From contig NZ_FZOT01000002.1 in assembly GCF_900188095.1 (NCBI RefSeq), positions 310,001-374,000 of the forward strand: DNA of 64,000 nt. The letters run 5' to 3'. The position numbers and the translations under genes were made by a program. Source of the DNA: Noviherbaspirillum humi. Lineage in GTDB: Bacteria; Pseudomonadota; Gammaproteobacteria; Burkholderiales; Burkholderiaceae_D. The notes under the pieces were generated by a model. That model worked only from the letters and a program-made list of their open reading frames with translations. It was not told the DNA's origin and did no database searches. Below are positions 45,867-54,796 of the stretch, one piece after another; position 1 is the stretch's first letter, and each line of letters starts with the position of its first letter.

Positions 45867-45890
45867 GCCACAGCCCTTGGGGCGAGACCG

Positions 45891-45916
45891 AAGCCGGCCG
45901 CGAGGCCGGCTTTTTT
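45891..45916 (+). terminator. Terminator after the glycine-zipper gene
   Basis: AAGCCGGCC pairs with GGCCGGCTT, loop GCGA, followed by TTTT within a six-T run. Confidence 0.88.
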
Positions 45917-46067
45917 ATCGGCCTTTCAACCGGTACCCGCCGGTCCGGACCATGACTTCGTTCATGGTTACGACAGGGCCGGCCGATCAATACAATGAAA
46001 AACAATTGATCCGGATCAATTTTGAAAATCCAAGGCAAATCAGTGATATAAAGCAATGATTCAAAGC

Positions 46068-46102
46068 TTGTTCACAGGTTTGCCCACCGAAATTGTGGAT
46101 AA
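46068..46102. promoter_or_regulatory. Cluster of three DnaA-box-like 9-mers (copy 2)
   Basis: TTGTTCACA (46068-46076), TTGCCCACC (46080-46088) and inverted TGTGGATAA (46094-46102). Offsets of 12 and 26 bases match copy 1 at 27194 exactly. It lies in the 394-bp gap after the glycine-zipper gene, which otherwise holds only the terminator. Confidence 0.6.
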
Positions 46103-46260
46103 CCGTTCAAAGCACTTGGTCTTGATCATGGGAACCGAGGGTAAGGTCAACGAGTCGCGCGCTGCCGCGTTTTCAGTAAGCGGAAGCCACAACGCATCTT
46201 TCCTCCAGGAACAATCTGCTTCTCGGCGTGTCTGAGCCATTTTCAACAGGACTTGATTCA

Positions 46261-46428
46261 ATGGACGACTTTCTTACCATGCTGCCCCTCGTGCCCGCCA
46301 TGCTGGTGGTCGGGATTTTCGTCGTGCGCCGTTCCATGGCGTCACGTGAACTGATTCATCAACGCCGCATGAATACCCGCTCGGATGTCAGGCTGAACGA
46401 AAAGCGGCCGCCCCGCATCAAGAAATAA
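46261..46428 (+). CDS. Small membrane protein, unknown
   Basis: 55 aa from ATG 46261 with CAGGA upstream; an in-frame GTG lies at 46228. One hydrophobic segment (LTMLPLVPAMLVVGIFVV) is followed by a basic tail (RRMNTRSDVRLNEKRPPRIKK), a common arrangement for small inner-membrane proteins. I recognise no family, and the gene could be spurious. Confidence 0.4.
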   Translation: MDDFLTMLPLVPAMLVVGIFVVRRSMASRELIHQRRMNTRSDVRLNEKRPPRIKK

Positions 46429-46573
46429 GCCACCCGCTTCCCGACCTCGCCCGCAGCCGCAGCCGATGCCATCGGCTGTGCGCCTTGCCTGCTGCACCGC
46501 CCTGCCCGTTTCGTCCCACCTGTTTCGTTCTCCTGTGGGATACTGGCGTCCCGCTTGATACCTGATTTCCCCC

Positions 46574-47587
46574 ATGCCCGATTTCTGGTCCGATTCCGGC
46601 TATTGCCACGCGCAACGTCGCGCCGATGGCAGGCTCCTCCTCACCGACGACCTGCTGCGCTTCTGGTGGCAGCGCCCCGAGGTGGCGCCCATCGCCGAGT
46701 CGGGCGATGCCGAGCGGTCGCTGCATGCCGCCCTGCTGACGCAGCCGAGGCGGCCGGTGCCGGCAAGCGAACTGGCCGCGCTGGGCGATCCGGATGCCGT
46801 CGAAAACTACGAAGTCATGCTGGCATGGCGCGACAGGCTGCTGTCCGCGCCGACGCTGGAAGAAGCCTATCTCGGCATCTTCCAGGGCGGCGCCGTCACC
46901 ACCGCGCCGGCGCTGATCGACCAGCTGGCCCGCCTCATTGTCCACGCCACGCTCGACGGCTGCGACGATCCGCTGCAGGTACGGGCCGCTGAACTGTTCT
47001 TCCGGCCGCAGAAGGTGTCGCTGCAGGACGGCGCCATCCTGCTGGCCGATGCCGAGACGGTGGAGCGGCACCAGACCGGCGGCATATACGGCGACCTGGG
47101 CAGGCTGCTGGCCGAGGCCAGGATCACGCCGCGCCGGGTGGAGCTGGATCTGCTGGAGAAGGACAACGCCGCCGCGTACTGGCTGCGCAGCGAGGCGCAC
47201 GAGACCGCGATCGCCTTCAACCATGGCCGCGATGCGCTGGCCGCCTTCTGCCGCGTGCTGGAGAAATGGGTACGGCACTTCACCGGACTGGAAGTCACGG
47301 TGCAATCCAGGGCGTCCATCGAGGACAGCCAGTGGCGCTGGCACATCGGCCTGGATGCCGAAGCCACCGCCCTGCTCAACGACCTGTACCGCGGCACGGC
47401 CCTGTCCCAGGAACGGGCGCGCCGCATCCTGGCCCTGTTCCGCATGGATTTCGCCGACGGCGCCGCGCTGCTGCCGGACATGGCGGGCCGGCCGGTCTAC
47501 CTCGGCTGCGCGATGAACGAGCGCCAGATCCTGCGCATCAAGCCGCAGAATTTGCTGCTCAACCTGCCGCTGGCGCAGCAGGATTGA
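46574..47587 (+). CDS. DUF6352-family protein
   Basis: 337 aa, ATG 46574. Begins MPDFWSDSGYCHAQRRADGR and contains LLTDDLLRFWWQRPEVAPI, ENYEVMLAWRDRLLSAPTLEEAYLGIF and ETVERHQTGGIYGDLGRLLAEA, the pattern of a conserved Burkholderiales protein annotated DUF6352. Function is unknown. Soluble; no catalytic motif visible. It ends 120 bp before the glutaredoxin-like gene and may be co-transcribed with it. Confidence 0.75.
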   Translation: MPDFWSDSGYCHAQRRADGRLLLTDDLLRFWWQRPEVAPIAESGDAERSLHAALLTQPRRPVPASELAALGDPDAVENYEVMLAWRDRLLSAPTLEEAYLGIFQGGAVTTAPALIDQLARLIVHATLDGCDDPLQVRAAELFFRPQKVSLQDGAILLADAETVERHQTGGIYGDLGRLLAEARITPRRVELDLLEKDNAAAYWLRSEAHETAIAFNHGRDALAAFCRVLEKWVRHFTGLEVTVQSRASIEDSQWRWHIGLDAEATALLNDLYRGTALSQERARRILALFRMDFADGAALLPDMAGRPVYLGCAMNERQILRIKPQNLLLNLPLAQQD

Positions 47588-47706
47588 AGCCGCCGGGCGG
47601 ATGAACGGTTTTGCCAGCCCCCGCCGGCGGGTATAGCATGCTAGCCGATTGCCACAGACATCCCCCGCAGTTCTCTACCGCAGTTCCCCATTCGCCAGGA
47701 GGAATC

Positions 47707-48093
47707 ATGAGCCGTCCGGTACTCGATGAAGCGCAGATCCATCCCGCTATCCGCGGCACCATCGCCGACAATCATGCCGACATCATCACGGAAGTGCAGG
47801 CGGCGATTGCCGCCAATCCGATCGTGGTGGTCGGGATGGCGCAGAACCCCTTTCCGCGCAAGGCCCGCAAGCTGCTGCAGGAAGCCGGCCTGGCCTACCG
47901 CTATCTGGAGTACGGCAGCTATTTCAGCCAGTGGCGGCGCCGCAGCGCGCTGAAGATGTGGACCGGCTGGCCCACCTTTCCCATGGTCTTCGTCAATGGC
48001 GTATTGATCGGCGGCGCCGGCGATTTGCAGAAGCTGATCGCCAGCGGCGAGCTGCCGCGCATGCTGCGCCCGAGCGCCGCAGCGGCCACCTAG
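47707..48093 (+). CDS. Glutaredoxin-like protein without active-site cysteines
   Basis: 128 aa. ATG 47707 has a strong GGAGG. The fold is that of a monothiol glutaredoxin: NPIVVVGMAQ (strand 1), the cis-Pro motif GWPTFPMVFVNG and the glutathione-binding GGAGDLQKLIASGEL. At the place of CPYC/CGFS it reads NPFP (residues 47-50), and no cysteine occurs in the protein. Ordinary glutaredoxin chemistry is thus impossible. It may bind glutathione or an Fe-S assembly partner structurally. Confidence 0.82.
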   Translation: MSRPVLDEAQIHPAIRGTIADNHADIITEVQAAIAANPIVVVGMAQNPFPRKARKLLQEAGLAYRYLEYGSYFSQWRRRSALKMWTGWPTFPMVFVNGVLIGGAGDLQKLIASGELPRMLRPSAAAAT

Positions 48094-48106
48094 AGGCCGC
48101 GAAAGG

Positions 48107-48574
48107 TCAGCCGCGCCTGGCGGCGGACTGCGGCTCGGATGCAATGAGCATGCTGCAGCGCAGTTTCTCCATCAGCATCGCATCCATGGAGCCGCGCCAC
48201 CAGCGGGCGGCGAAAGGCTTGCGCGAGGAATGGCCGACGATCACCAGTTCCACGCCGAGCCGGTTGGCCATGTCGGAGATGACATCCACCGGCTCCCCGA
48301 TCTCGAGATGGTTGATCACTCTCAGGCCGGCTTCGCGCAGCAAGGTCATGCCGGATTCCAGCACCAGTTCCATCGCATGCCGCTCGGCCTTTTCCTGATC
48401 GGCGTTGTAGAAGGCGGCGACCGCGAAATCGGCGGCGATTACCACCGGCTGAGGCGTCGTCACCACCAGGAGATGGATTTCCGCCGCCGGCCCCGGGTTC
48501 AGGCGTATGCATTCCTGCAGGGCGTGACGGCTTTCAGGCGAACCATTGTAGGCGACCAGGATCTTGCTATACAT
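48107..48574 (-). CDS. Universal stress protein
   Basis: 155 aa, ATG 48574 after AGGAGAG. A UspA fold: MYSKILVAYNGSPESRHALQ at the start and VELVIVGHSSRKPFAARWWRGSMDAMLMEKLRCSML near the end, where G-2x-G-9x-G(S/T) nucleotide-binding residues normally sit; here GHSSRKPFAARWWRGS departs from that motif, so ATP binding is uncertain. Convergent with the glutaredoxin-like gene. Confidence 0.88.
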   Translation of the reverse strand: MYSKILVAYNGSPESRHALQECIRLNPGPAAEIHLLVVTTPQPVVIAADFAVAAFYNADQEKAERHAMELVLESGMTLLREAGLRVINHLEIGEPVDVISDMANRLGVELVIVGHSSRKPFAARWWRGSMDAMLMEKLRCSMLIASEPQSAARRG

Positions 48575-48732
48575 GGCGACTCTCCTCAAGGAAGCGGCTG
48601 ACCAGCGGATAACCGGCACTGGCGCCTGAAAACACGGCGCCTCGGGCGGACGACAGCCACCGTATCTTATACCTTGGGGCCGCGCTTGCGGGCGGTCCGC
48701 GCAGGCGATTGCGCTCTCTCAAGCGCCGGGCA

Positions 48733-49890
48733 TCAGGTGCGGCGCAGCGCCACGCCGCTGGCCAGCAGGAGCGCCCCGGCCGCCAGCAGCGAATGCGAAA
48801 AACCGCCGTCGGTATCCAGCACATAGGCGGCGCAGAGCGGCCCGGCGATCTGGCCGACGGCGAAGGCGGCGGTCATCGCGGCGATCAGCCGGGTGGCGGC
48901 CGGACCCGCTACCCGGCGCGCGTCCTGCACCGCGCACACCGTCACCACGATGAAGGTGCCGCCCACTAGCACCGCCGCCAGGAAAATGCCTGCCAGCCCC
49001 GGCGCGAACACCGGCAGCGCCACGCCGAGCGCCATCAGGAAATGGCAGCCCATCCACACCGCCCGCGCGCCGAATCGGCGCAGCAGCGGCGCGGCGCCCA
49101 CGGTGGAAAAGGCGGCAGCCAGGCCGAACAGCGGCCAGGACCAGCCGAACAGCGCCGGATTGGGCAGCGCCTGCTTGGCCATCAGCGGCAGATAGGTGGC
49201 CGGGATGATGTAGCCGAAACCATATACGCCGTAGCACAGGATCATGCGCCAGGCGGCGGCGTCCAGGCCCGGCGGCGGCGCCTGCATCGAATCGTTCGCC
49301 GCCACCGTCGGCAGCGCAAAGCGGTTCCAGGTGAGCAGTCCGGCCAGCAAGGACAGCCCGCCGAGCGCCAGCCAGGCTTCGGCGGCGGAGCCGCCCCAGG
49401 CGGTGAGCAGCAGGCACAGCACGCCGGCGCTGGCAATCCCGAGCCCGACGCCGGCAAACACCAGGTTGCCGAGCCAGGGCATCTGAAAGCGGGCAAGCGC
49501 GCCCAGGCTCCACGAGGAAACGGAAATCAGCACCCAGGCACTGGCCACGCCGGCCAGCAGGCGCAAGGCCATCCAGAGCGGCAACGGCAGGCTCGACGCC
49601 ATGGCCAGGGTGGTCAGCGCGATCGCCAGCAGGCCGCCGCGGATGGCGGTCGATGGCGTCACCCGGACCAGGGTGGCCATCAGCGCGCCGATGAGATAGC
49701 CGATGTAATTGGCCGAGGCCAGCAGGCTTCCGCCAGTCAGCGTCAAGCCGGCGTCGTGCAGCATCATCGGCAGGATGGGCGTGAATGCGAAGCGGCCTAT
49801 GCCCATGGCCACGGCCAGCGCGCACAGTCCGGCGCTGGCCACGGCAACGCTGGTACTGGCGGATCGGATGGAGTCGCTGCGGTCGGGCAT
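48733..49890 (-). CDS. YbfB/YjiJ-family MFS transporter
   Basis: 385 aa, ATG 49890. Twelve hydrophobic segments with the family opening LAVAMGIGRFAFTPILPMML and SANYIGYLIGALMAT, plus LLCYGVYGFGYIIPATYLPLMA in the second half. Substrates for this family are not settled. It is divergent from the Cache kinase at 50003, 112 bp away. Confidence 0.87.
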   Translation of the reverse strand: MPDRSDSIRSASTSVAVASAGLCALAVAMGIGRFAFTPILPMMLHDAGLTLTGGSLLASANYIGYLIGALMATLVRVTPSTAIRGGLLAIALTTLAMASSLPLPLWMALRLLAGVASAWVLISVSSWSLGALARFQMPWLGNLVFAGVGLGIASAGVLCLLLTAWGGSAAEAWLALGGLSLLAGLLTWNRFALPTVAANDSMQAPPPGLDAAAWRMILCYGVYGFGYIIPATYLPLMAKQALPNPALFGWSWPLFGLAAAFSTVGAAPLLRRFGARAVWMGCHFLMALGVALPVFAPGLAGIFLAAVLVGGTFIVVTVCAVQDARRVAGPAATRLIAAMTAAFAVGQIAGPLCAAYVLDTDGGFSHSLLAAGALLLASGVALRRT

Positions 49891-50002
49891 CGAAGTCTCT
49901 GATGGCAGGGTGTCGAAAACAGCCGATATGCTACGCTAAGCAAACCATTTCAGCCGCGTCACATTTCCCGTCCGTCGTCGCCCGCGCCGACAGCGTTCCG
50001 CA

Positions 50003-52297
50003 ATGAAGCTCAAAGACTATATTTTCGAACGCGGCCTCGGCGCCTATCTGGCGCTGGCCTTCTCGCTGCTGTCGGTGGTGCTGACCCTGATCCTGGTGGA
50101 AGTCATCGATGTCGTCGCCACTGAACAGGCGCGCGGCAGCATCGGCAACAGCCTGGCCGACCTCGCGCTGCAAACCACCGACAAGCTCGATCGCAGCATG
50201 TTCGAACGCTATCGCGAAGTGCAATTGATGGCGATGCGTCCCGATCTGCGCGGCGCCGCGACCGACAGCCGCGAGAAGCGCCAGGTGCTCGACTCGCGTC
50301 AGGAGACCTACCCCTTCTATTCCTGGATCGGACTGGTGGCCACCGACGGCACGGTGCAGGTGGCCACCAAGGGAATGCTGGAAGGCAGCAACGTATCGAC
50401 CCGCCCCTGGTTCAAGGAGGCGCTACAGGCGCCCTACATCGGCGACGTACATGATGCCGTCATGCTGTCCAAGCGTCTCCCCCATCCGGAAGGGCGGCCG
50501 CTGCGCTTTCTCGACCTGGCCTTTCCCTATGCCGATCAGACCGGCAGGATCGCCGGCGTGCTCGGGGTCCACCTGTCATGGGAATGGGCGCGCGAAGTCG
50601 GCCTGTCGGTGATCGAGCCGGTGGCGGCGCGGCGCCAGGTCCAGGGCTTCATCGTCAGCCGCGAAGGCCTGGTGCTGTGGGGGCCGGAAGCCATGCTGGG
50701 GCAAAAGCTGAACCTCGACAGCCTGCGCGCCGCGCAGAAGAGCAGGCGCGGCTATACCATCGAATCCTGGGACCGGGAAGGCCGCTTCGTGGTCGGTTTC
50801 AGCAAGAGCCCGGCGCATGAGGGCCAGACCGATCTTGGCTGGACGGTGCTGGTGCTGGAAAGCGTGGACAGCGCCTTCGCGCCGGTCAAGGCCATGCAGC
50901 GCCAGGTGCTGTGGGCCGGGCTGGGCATCGCCATCCTGTTCTCCCTGATCGGCCTGCTGGCGGCGCGGCGCATTACCCAGCCGCTGCTGCGGCTGGCGCA
51001 GTCGGCGCAGCGCATCCAGTACGGGCAGGGAGCCGACATCGATCCCGGCGCGGAAAACTACTACGAGAGCAAGGTCCTGGCCACGTCGCTGCGTTCGCTG
51101 GTGACCGACTTGCTCTACCAGAAGGCGGCATTGCAGGAACTCAACCAGTCGCTGGAGCAGCGGGTGGAAGCGCGCACCCGCGAACTGGCTGGCGCGCTCG
51201 CCAATGTGAAGGCGAACGAACGCCGCATCCAGACCATCACCGAGACGGCCCAGGATGCTTTCATCGCCGTCGACCTGCATGGCAACGTCACCGACTGGAA
51301 CAGCCAGGCGGAGCGCATGTTCGGCTGGACGCGCGGCGAAGCCGTGGGGCATCCGCTGGCGGACCGGGTGGTGCCGCAGCGCTTCCGGGACAGCTACCAG
51401 CGCTCCCTGCGCGAAGTCAATGAAACCGGCATGACCGGCGCCCTCAATCGCCGCCTGGAGCGCGTGGTGATGAACCGCAGCGGCCAGGAATTCCCGGTGG
51501 AGATGACGGTGGGCCTGGCGGGCACCGACGAAACCGCCTTTCTCAGCGTCTTCCTGCATGACATCTCGGCGCGCAAGCAGGTAGAACGCATGAAGAATGA
51601 ATTCATCTCCACCGTCTCCCACGAGCTGCGCACGCCGCTGACCTCGATCCGCGCGTCGCTCGGCATGCTGGCCGACGGCATGGTGGGCGAATTCGATCCG
51701 GAAGCGAAGGAATTGCTGCAGATCGCGAATGACAGCTGCGAGCGGCTGGTGCGCCTGGTGAACGACATGCTCGACATCGAAAAGATCGAGTCCGGCAAGA
51801 TGGCGTTCCGCATTCGCGCGCTGCCGCTGGAAGACGTGGCGCGGCAGGCCATGGAAGCCACCCGGGCTTACGCCGAAGGCTTCGGCATCCGGCTCACGCT
51901 GGTGAACCAGGCGCCCGGCATGCGCGTGATGGCCGACGACGACCGCATGACCCAGGTAGCGGTCAACCTGCTCTCAAACGCCATCAAGTTTTCGCCTCGG
52001 GGGGGCGAGGTGGAGGTGGTGATCAGCCGCGCGGAGGGCCAGGGCAGGCTGGCGGTGATCGACCATGGCTGCGGCGTCCCCGATGCGTTCCGGGACCGCA
52101 TCTTTCAGAAGTTCGCCCAGGCCGATGCCACCGATACGCGGCAAAAGGGAGGCACCGGCCTCGGCCTGAGCATCTGCAAGAGCATCGTCGAGCAGCATGG
52201 CGGCCGCATCCATTTCGAGAGCGACGCCGATCATGGCACCACGTTCTTCGTTGACCTGCCGCTGGCTGCGGCGCACGCCGCGGCAACCGCGGAATGA
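50003..52297 (+). CDS. Membrane histidine kinase, Cache-HAMP-PAS-HisKA-HATPase
   Basis: 764 aa, ATG 50003. Helices at about 12-36 and 308-328 bracket a dCache periplasmic domain (YPFYSWIGLVATDGTVQVAT, NVSTRPWFKEAL, VLGVHLSWEW). Then HAMP (RRITQPLLRLAQSAQRI), a coiled coil, PAS (TETAQDAFIAVDLHGNVTDWN), HisKA with FISTVSHELRTPLTSIRASL, N-box NLLSNAIKFSP and DHGCGVPDAF/GTGLGLSIC. Its gene ends 6 bp from the convergent single-domain regulator, the likely partner. The ligand is probably a small organic compound. Confidence 0.92.
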   Translation: MKLKDYIFERGLGAYLALAFSLLSVVLTLILVEVIDVVATEQARGSIGNSLADLALQTTDKLDRSMFERYREVQLMAMRPDLRGAATDSREKRQVLDSRQETYPFYSWIGLVATDGTVQVATKGMLEGSNVSTRPWFKEALQAPYIGDVHDAVMLSKRLPHPEGRPLRFLDLAFPYADQTGRIAGVLGVHLSWEWAREVGLSVIEPVAARRQVQGFIVSREGLVLWGPEAMLGQKLNLDSLRAAQKSRRGYTIESWDREGRFVVGFSKSPAHEGQTDLGWTVLVLESVDSAFAPVKAMQRQVLWAGLGIAILFSLIGLLAARRITQPLLRLAQSAQRIQYGQGADIDPGAENYYESKVLATSLRSLVTDLLYQKAALQELNQSLEQRVEARTRELAGALANVKANERRIQTITETAQDAFIAVDLHGNVTDWNSQAERMFGWTRGEAVGHPLADRVVPQRFRDSYQRSLREVNETGMTGALNRRLERVVMNRSGQEFPVEMTVGLAGTDETAFLSVFLHDISARKQVERMKNEFISTVSHELRTPLTSIRASLGMLADGMVGEFDPEAKELLQIANDSCERLVRLVNDMLDIEKIESGKMAFRIRALPLEDVARQAMEATRAYAEGFGIRLTLVNQAPGMRVMADDDRMTQVAVNLLSNAIKFSPRGGEVEVVISRAEGQGRLAVIDHGCGVPDAFRDRIFQKFAQADATDTRQKGGTGLGLSICKSIVEQHGGRIHFESDADHGTTFFVDLPLAAAHAAATAE

Positions 52298-52303
52298 GCG
52301 TCC

Positions 52304-52702
52304 TCAGGCGGAACCCGCCGCCTTCATGTAGGGCTGCAGGCGTTGCAGCAGCTCGGCGGGCTGAAAAGGCTTGGCGATGAATTCATCGATGCCGGCCTGC
52401 TCCCGCCGCGCCGCATCATGTTGCCCGTTCCGGGCGCTGAGCATGATCACCGGCACCTGCTGCCAGCCCGGACAGGTACGCAGGAAGCTGGCGATTTCGT
52501 AGCCATCCCGCCGGGGCAGCATCAAGTCCAGCAGCACCAGCGCCGGCACCGCTTCCGCCTTCCCGATGCGCTCCAGCGCCGCGAGGCCATCCGTTTCGAG
52601 TTCGATACGGTATCCCTGCCGTGTCATCAGCAACGATAGCAGACGGCCGATCTGCGTATCGTCTTCCACGATCAATACATAAGGCGAGGCGGCAGGGTTC
52701 AT
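52304..52702 (-). CDS. Single-domain response regulator
   Basis: 132 aa from ATG 52702 (an in-frame ATG at 52726 is possible). Receiver only: YVLIVEDDTQIGRLLSLLM, phosphoacceptor in LVLLDLMLPRRDGYEIASFL, VIMLSARNGQHD and FIAKPFQPAELL. No output domain. Tail-to-tail with the Cache kinase, so both genes may form one pathway despite opposite strands. Confidence 0.88.
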   Translation of the reverse strand: MNPAASPYVLIVEDDTQIGRLLSLLMTRQGYRIELETDGLAALERIGKAEAVPALVLLDLMLPRRDGYEIASFLRTCPGWQQVPVIMLSARNGQHDAARREQAGIDEFIAKPFQPAELLQRLQPYMKAAGSA

Positions 52703-53045
52703 TGGCGATTCCAGGAGGAAATTCATTATAGCCGCACGGCCTTGGTTTTCCTCCATGCTCCGAGAAGGATTTCCATCGTGAAAAGAGCTTGCGCTACGTC
52801 GATAACACAGTGCATTGCAATATTTACATGCCGTACATACAAAACCTTCAGCTCGATTCGCGCTCTAATTTTCCGTCTCGCGTCCTCAAGAGACGAAGCC
52901 TGAGCCATTACCGGCTGCTTTCCCTGCAGGAAAGATGGCACGAGCCTTGCACCGGAATTGCCTGAAGCCATGTCGAGCACCGTCAGTACCCGAACTTGCC
53001 GTGGCGACGATTGCATTGGTATGAATTCATCAAGAGGAGCATTGC
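52703..53045. other. Divergent promoter region, no gene seen
   Basis: It lies between the response regulator and the YqjD-like gene and includes an AT-rich part (52770-52870). A ribosome site AGGAG precedes the YqjD-like ATG. I see no supported open frame. Confidence 0.5.
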
Positions 53046-53465
53046 ATGGACTACAACAATAGCCCCCAATCATCCGGCCGCAGTTCCGGGGCCGCCGCCT
53101 CGGGCGCGGCCGGGAACGAGAACACGGAAGCCATGGCGGACCTCAAGTCAGATGCAAAGCGCGCCGCCCAGCGCACGGCCGCCACACTGCGCACCGAGCT
53201 GCAAACCCTGAAAACCGATCTCGACGCGCTGATGAACCGGGCGCCGAGCCTTTCGGATGACGAACTCACCGAAGCCCATGCGCGCCTCATGACGCAATTC
53301 AGCTCCCTGCGCTACGCGGCCAAGGGCATTGCCAGCGAAGCCCAGCGCCAGTTCAACCGCAGCATGGAGAACACCAGCACCTATGTGAATGACAAGCCAT
53401 GGCAATCGGTGTCGATGGCGGTAGCCGCCGGCCTGTTCCTGGGCATGCTGCTCAAGCGCCGCTGA
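53046..53465 (+). CDS. YqjD/ElaB (DUF883)-family ribosome-associated membrane protein
   Basis: 139 aa, ATG 53046 after AGGAG. A low-complexity Gly/Ser N-terminus, a long amphipathic helix region (DLKSDAKRAAQRTAATLRTELQ), then the C-terminal DUF883 anchor DKPWQSVSMAVAAGLFLGMLLKRR. Relatives tether inactive ribosomes to the membrane in stationary phase. First of a three-gene operon equivalent to yqjD-yqjE-yqjK. Confidence 0.9.
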   Translation: MDYNNSPQSSGRSSGAAASGAAGNENTEAMADLKSDAKRAAQRTAATLRTELQTLKTDLDALMNRAPSLSDDELTEAHARLMTQFSSLRYAAKGIASEAQRQFNRSMENTSTYVNDKPWQSVSMAVAAGLFLGMLLKRR

Positions 53466-53501
53466 TTGCGCGGCTTCCTCAACGCTAACCTCATCGAATC
53501 C

Positions 53502-53885
53502 ATGAAAAGCGCGACCATGTTCTCCGCCCTGCGCAAGTCGAAGCAGGTAACCAATCTGGCACTCGACCGGGTCCACGACTATCTCGACCTGTTCCGCGTC
53601 GAGATGAAGATCCGCGGCGCCGAAATGGGCATACGCATTGCCGGCTTCGCCGTCGCCGGCCTGTTCGGCCTGCTGGCTACGGTCTTTCTCGGTCTGGCGA
53701 TCATCATCACTTTCTGGGAGTCCGACTATCGCGCCCTCGCCGCCTGGTTCGTGGTCCTGCTGTATGGCGGCATCGCGGCCGCGGGGGTGATCTACGCGTT
53801 GAAGCAGAGCGAACCGGTATCGCTCACCGACACGCTGCGCAATGAATTGCGTCACGACATTCAAACCATCAAGGAAAGCCTATGA
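53502..53885 (+). CDS. YqjE-like phage-holin-family membrane protein
   Basis: 127 aa from ATG 53502. An amphipathic N-terminal helix (DRVHDYLDLFRVEMKIRGAEMG) and two membrane helices (IAGFAVAGLFGLLATVFLGLA; ALAAWFVVLLYGGIAAAGVIY). It matches the YqjE protein that accompanies YqjD in proteobacteria. Starts 36 bp after the YqjD-like gene and ends in an ATGA overlap with the next one. Confidence 0.85.
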   Translation: MKSATMFSALRKSKQVTNLALDRVHDYLDLFRVEMKIRGAEMGIRIAGFAVAGLFGLLATVFLGLAIIITFWESDYRALAAWFVVLLYGGIAAAGVIYALKQSEPVSLTDTLRNELRHDIQTIKESL

Positions 53886-54373
53886 GCGCACCACACGCAT
53901 TGGAAGCGGAACGCCAAGCCATCCTGGCCCGGATGCGGACCAGCCGGGAGCGCTATCGCCGCATGATGGCCGGTGAACCGGTGGACCTGGTGATGGTCGA
54001 GCCGGTTATCGACACGCATGGCCATCCGCATCAGGCCGCCCATGCCGATGTGCATGCCGCCAGTCCGCAAATGGCCAGCACCGCCACCGTCCACACCGTC
54101 AGCGTGATGCCGCGCCGCGCGCCGGCCCTGCGCGCCAATCCTGCGCTGGAGTGGATGGAGACGCATCCGCTGGCATGCGCCGCCGCGGTGGCTGCCGTCG
54201 TCGCCATCGGGCCGAACCGCATCGGGCGGGCGGTACGCACCAGCGGCGACAGAATCAGCGGCCTGGGCAATAGCTTCACCGCCCATCGGCATAACTTCGA
54301 GACCCTGGTCAATATCCTGACCACGGTGGCCAACCTGATGCAGCGTGACCGCACTCCGAATTATCCCCGCTGA
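53882..54373 (+). CDS. YqjK-position protein, function unknown
   Basis: 163 aa, ATG fixed by the ATGA overlap. Begins with a basic helix (EAERQAILARMRTSRERYRRMM), a His-rich stretch (DTHGHPHQAAHADVHAA), a hydrophobic segment (LACAAAVAAVVAIGP) and a C-terminal helix ending TVANLMQRDRT. It takes the place of yqjK in the E. coli operon, but similarity to YqjK is only in order and size. Probably membrane-associated. Confidence 0.65.
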   Translation: MSAPHALEAERQAILARMRTSRERYRRMMAGEPVDLVMVEPVIDTHGHPHQAAHADVHAASPQMASTATVHTVSVMPRRAPALRANPALEWMETHPLACAAAVAAVVAIGPNRIGRAVRTSGDRISGLGNSFTAHRHNFETLVNILTTVANLMQRDRTPNYPR

Positions 54374-54489
54374 AGCCAGCCGGCAAGAGAGCGTTGCATT
54401 ACGTCATGTCTCTCGAGAATCTGCTGGCACGATGATTGCAAATCCGAATGAGCGCAGTTCCTGAAAACCAAACCATGAAAGGACTCACC

Positions 54490-54642
54490 ATGAAAAAGAC
54501 CGCTTCCATCATCGCCGTTCTGCTGTTCTCCATCGGACTCACCGCCTGCAACACCATGCGTGGCATGGGCCGCGACATCGAGCGCGGTGGCGAGAAAGTC
54601 CAGGGCGCAGCCACCAACAGCCAGCAGAACATGAGCAAGTAA
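54490..54642 (+). CDS. Entericidin EcnA/B-family lipoprotein
   Basis: 50 aa, ATG 54490 with AAGGA. Lipoprotein signal [20 protein letters not shown] followed by the entericidin core [21 protein letters not shown]. Entericidins are small stationary-phase lipoproteins that act as toxin/antidote pairs in enterobacteria; only one is present here, so a general stress role is more likely. A terminator follows. Confidence 0.9.
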   Translation: MKKTASIIAVLLFSIGLTACNTMRGMGRDIERGGEKVQGAATNSQQNMSK

Positions 54643-54691
54643 GCGCTCGGGCTGGCCGCAGCCCATGTGGCGCTGGCCTGCCAGCGTTGAA

Positions 54692-54722
54692 AGAAAAAGC
54701 GCCCATCGGCGCTTTTTCTTTT
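54692..54722 (+). terminator. Terminator of the entericidin gene
   Basis: AGAAAAAGCGCC pairs with GGCGCTTTTTCT, loop CATC, then a T-run. Confidence 0.88.
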
Positions 54723-54796
54723 TTGGGATGCGCGGATCGAACCCCTAGTTTCTCAAGCAGGTCGAGCTCCGTGTATGTAGGACTTACATGCCGTGC

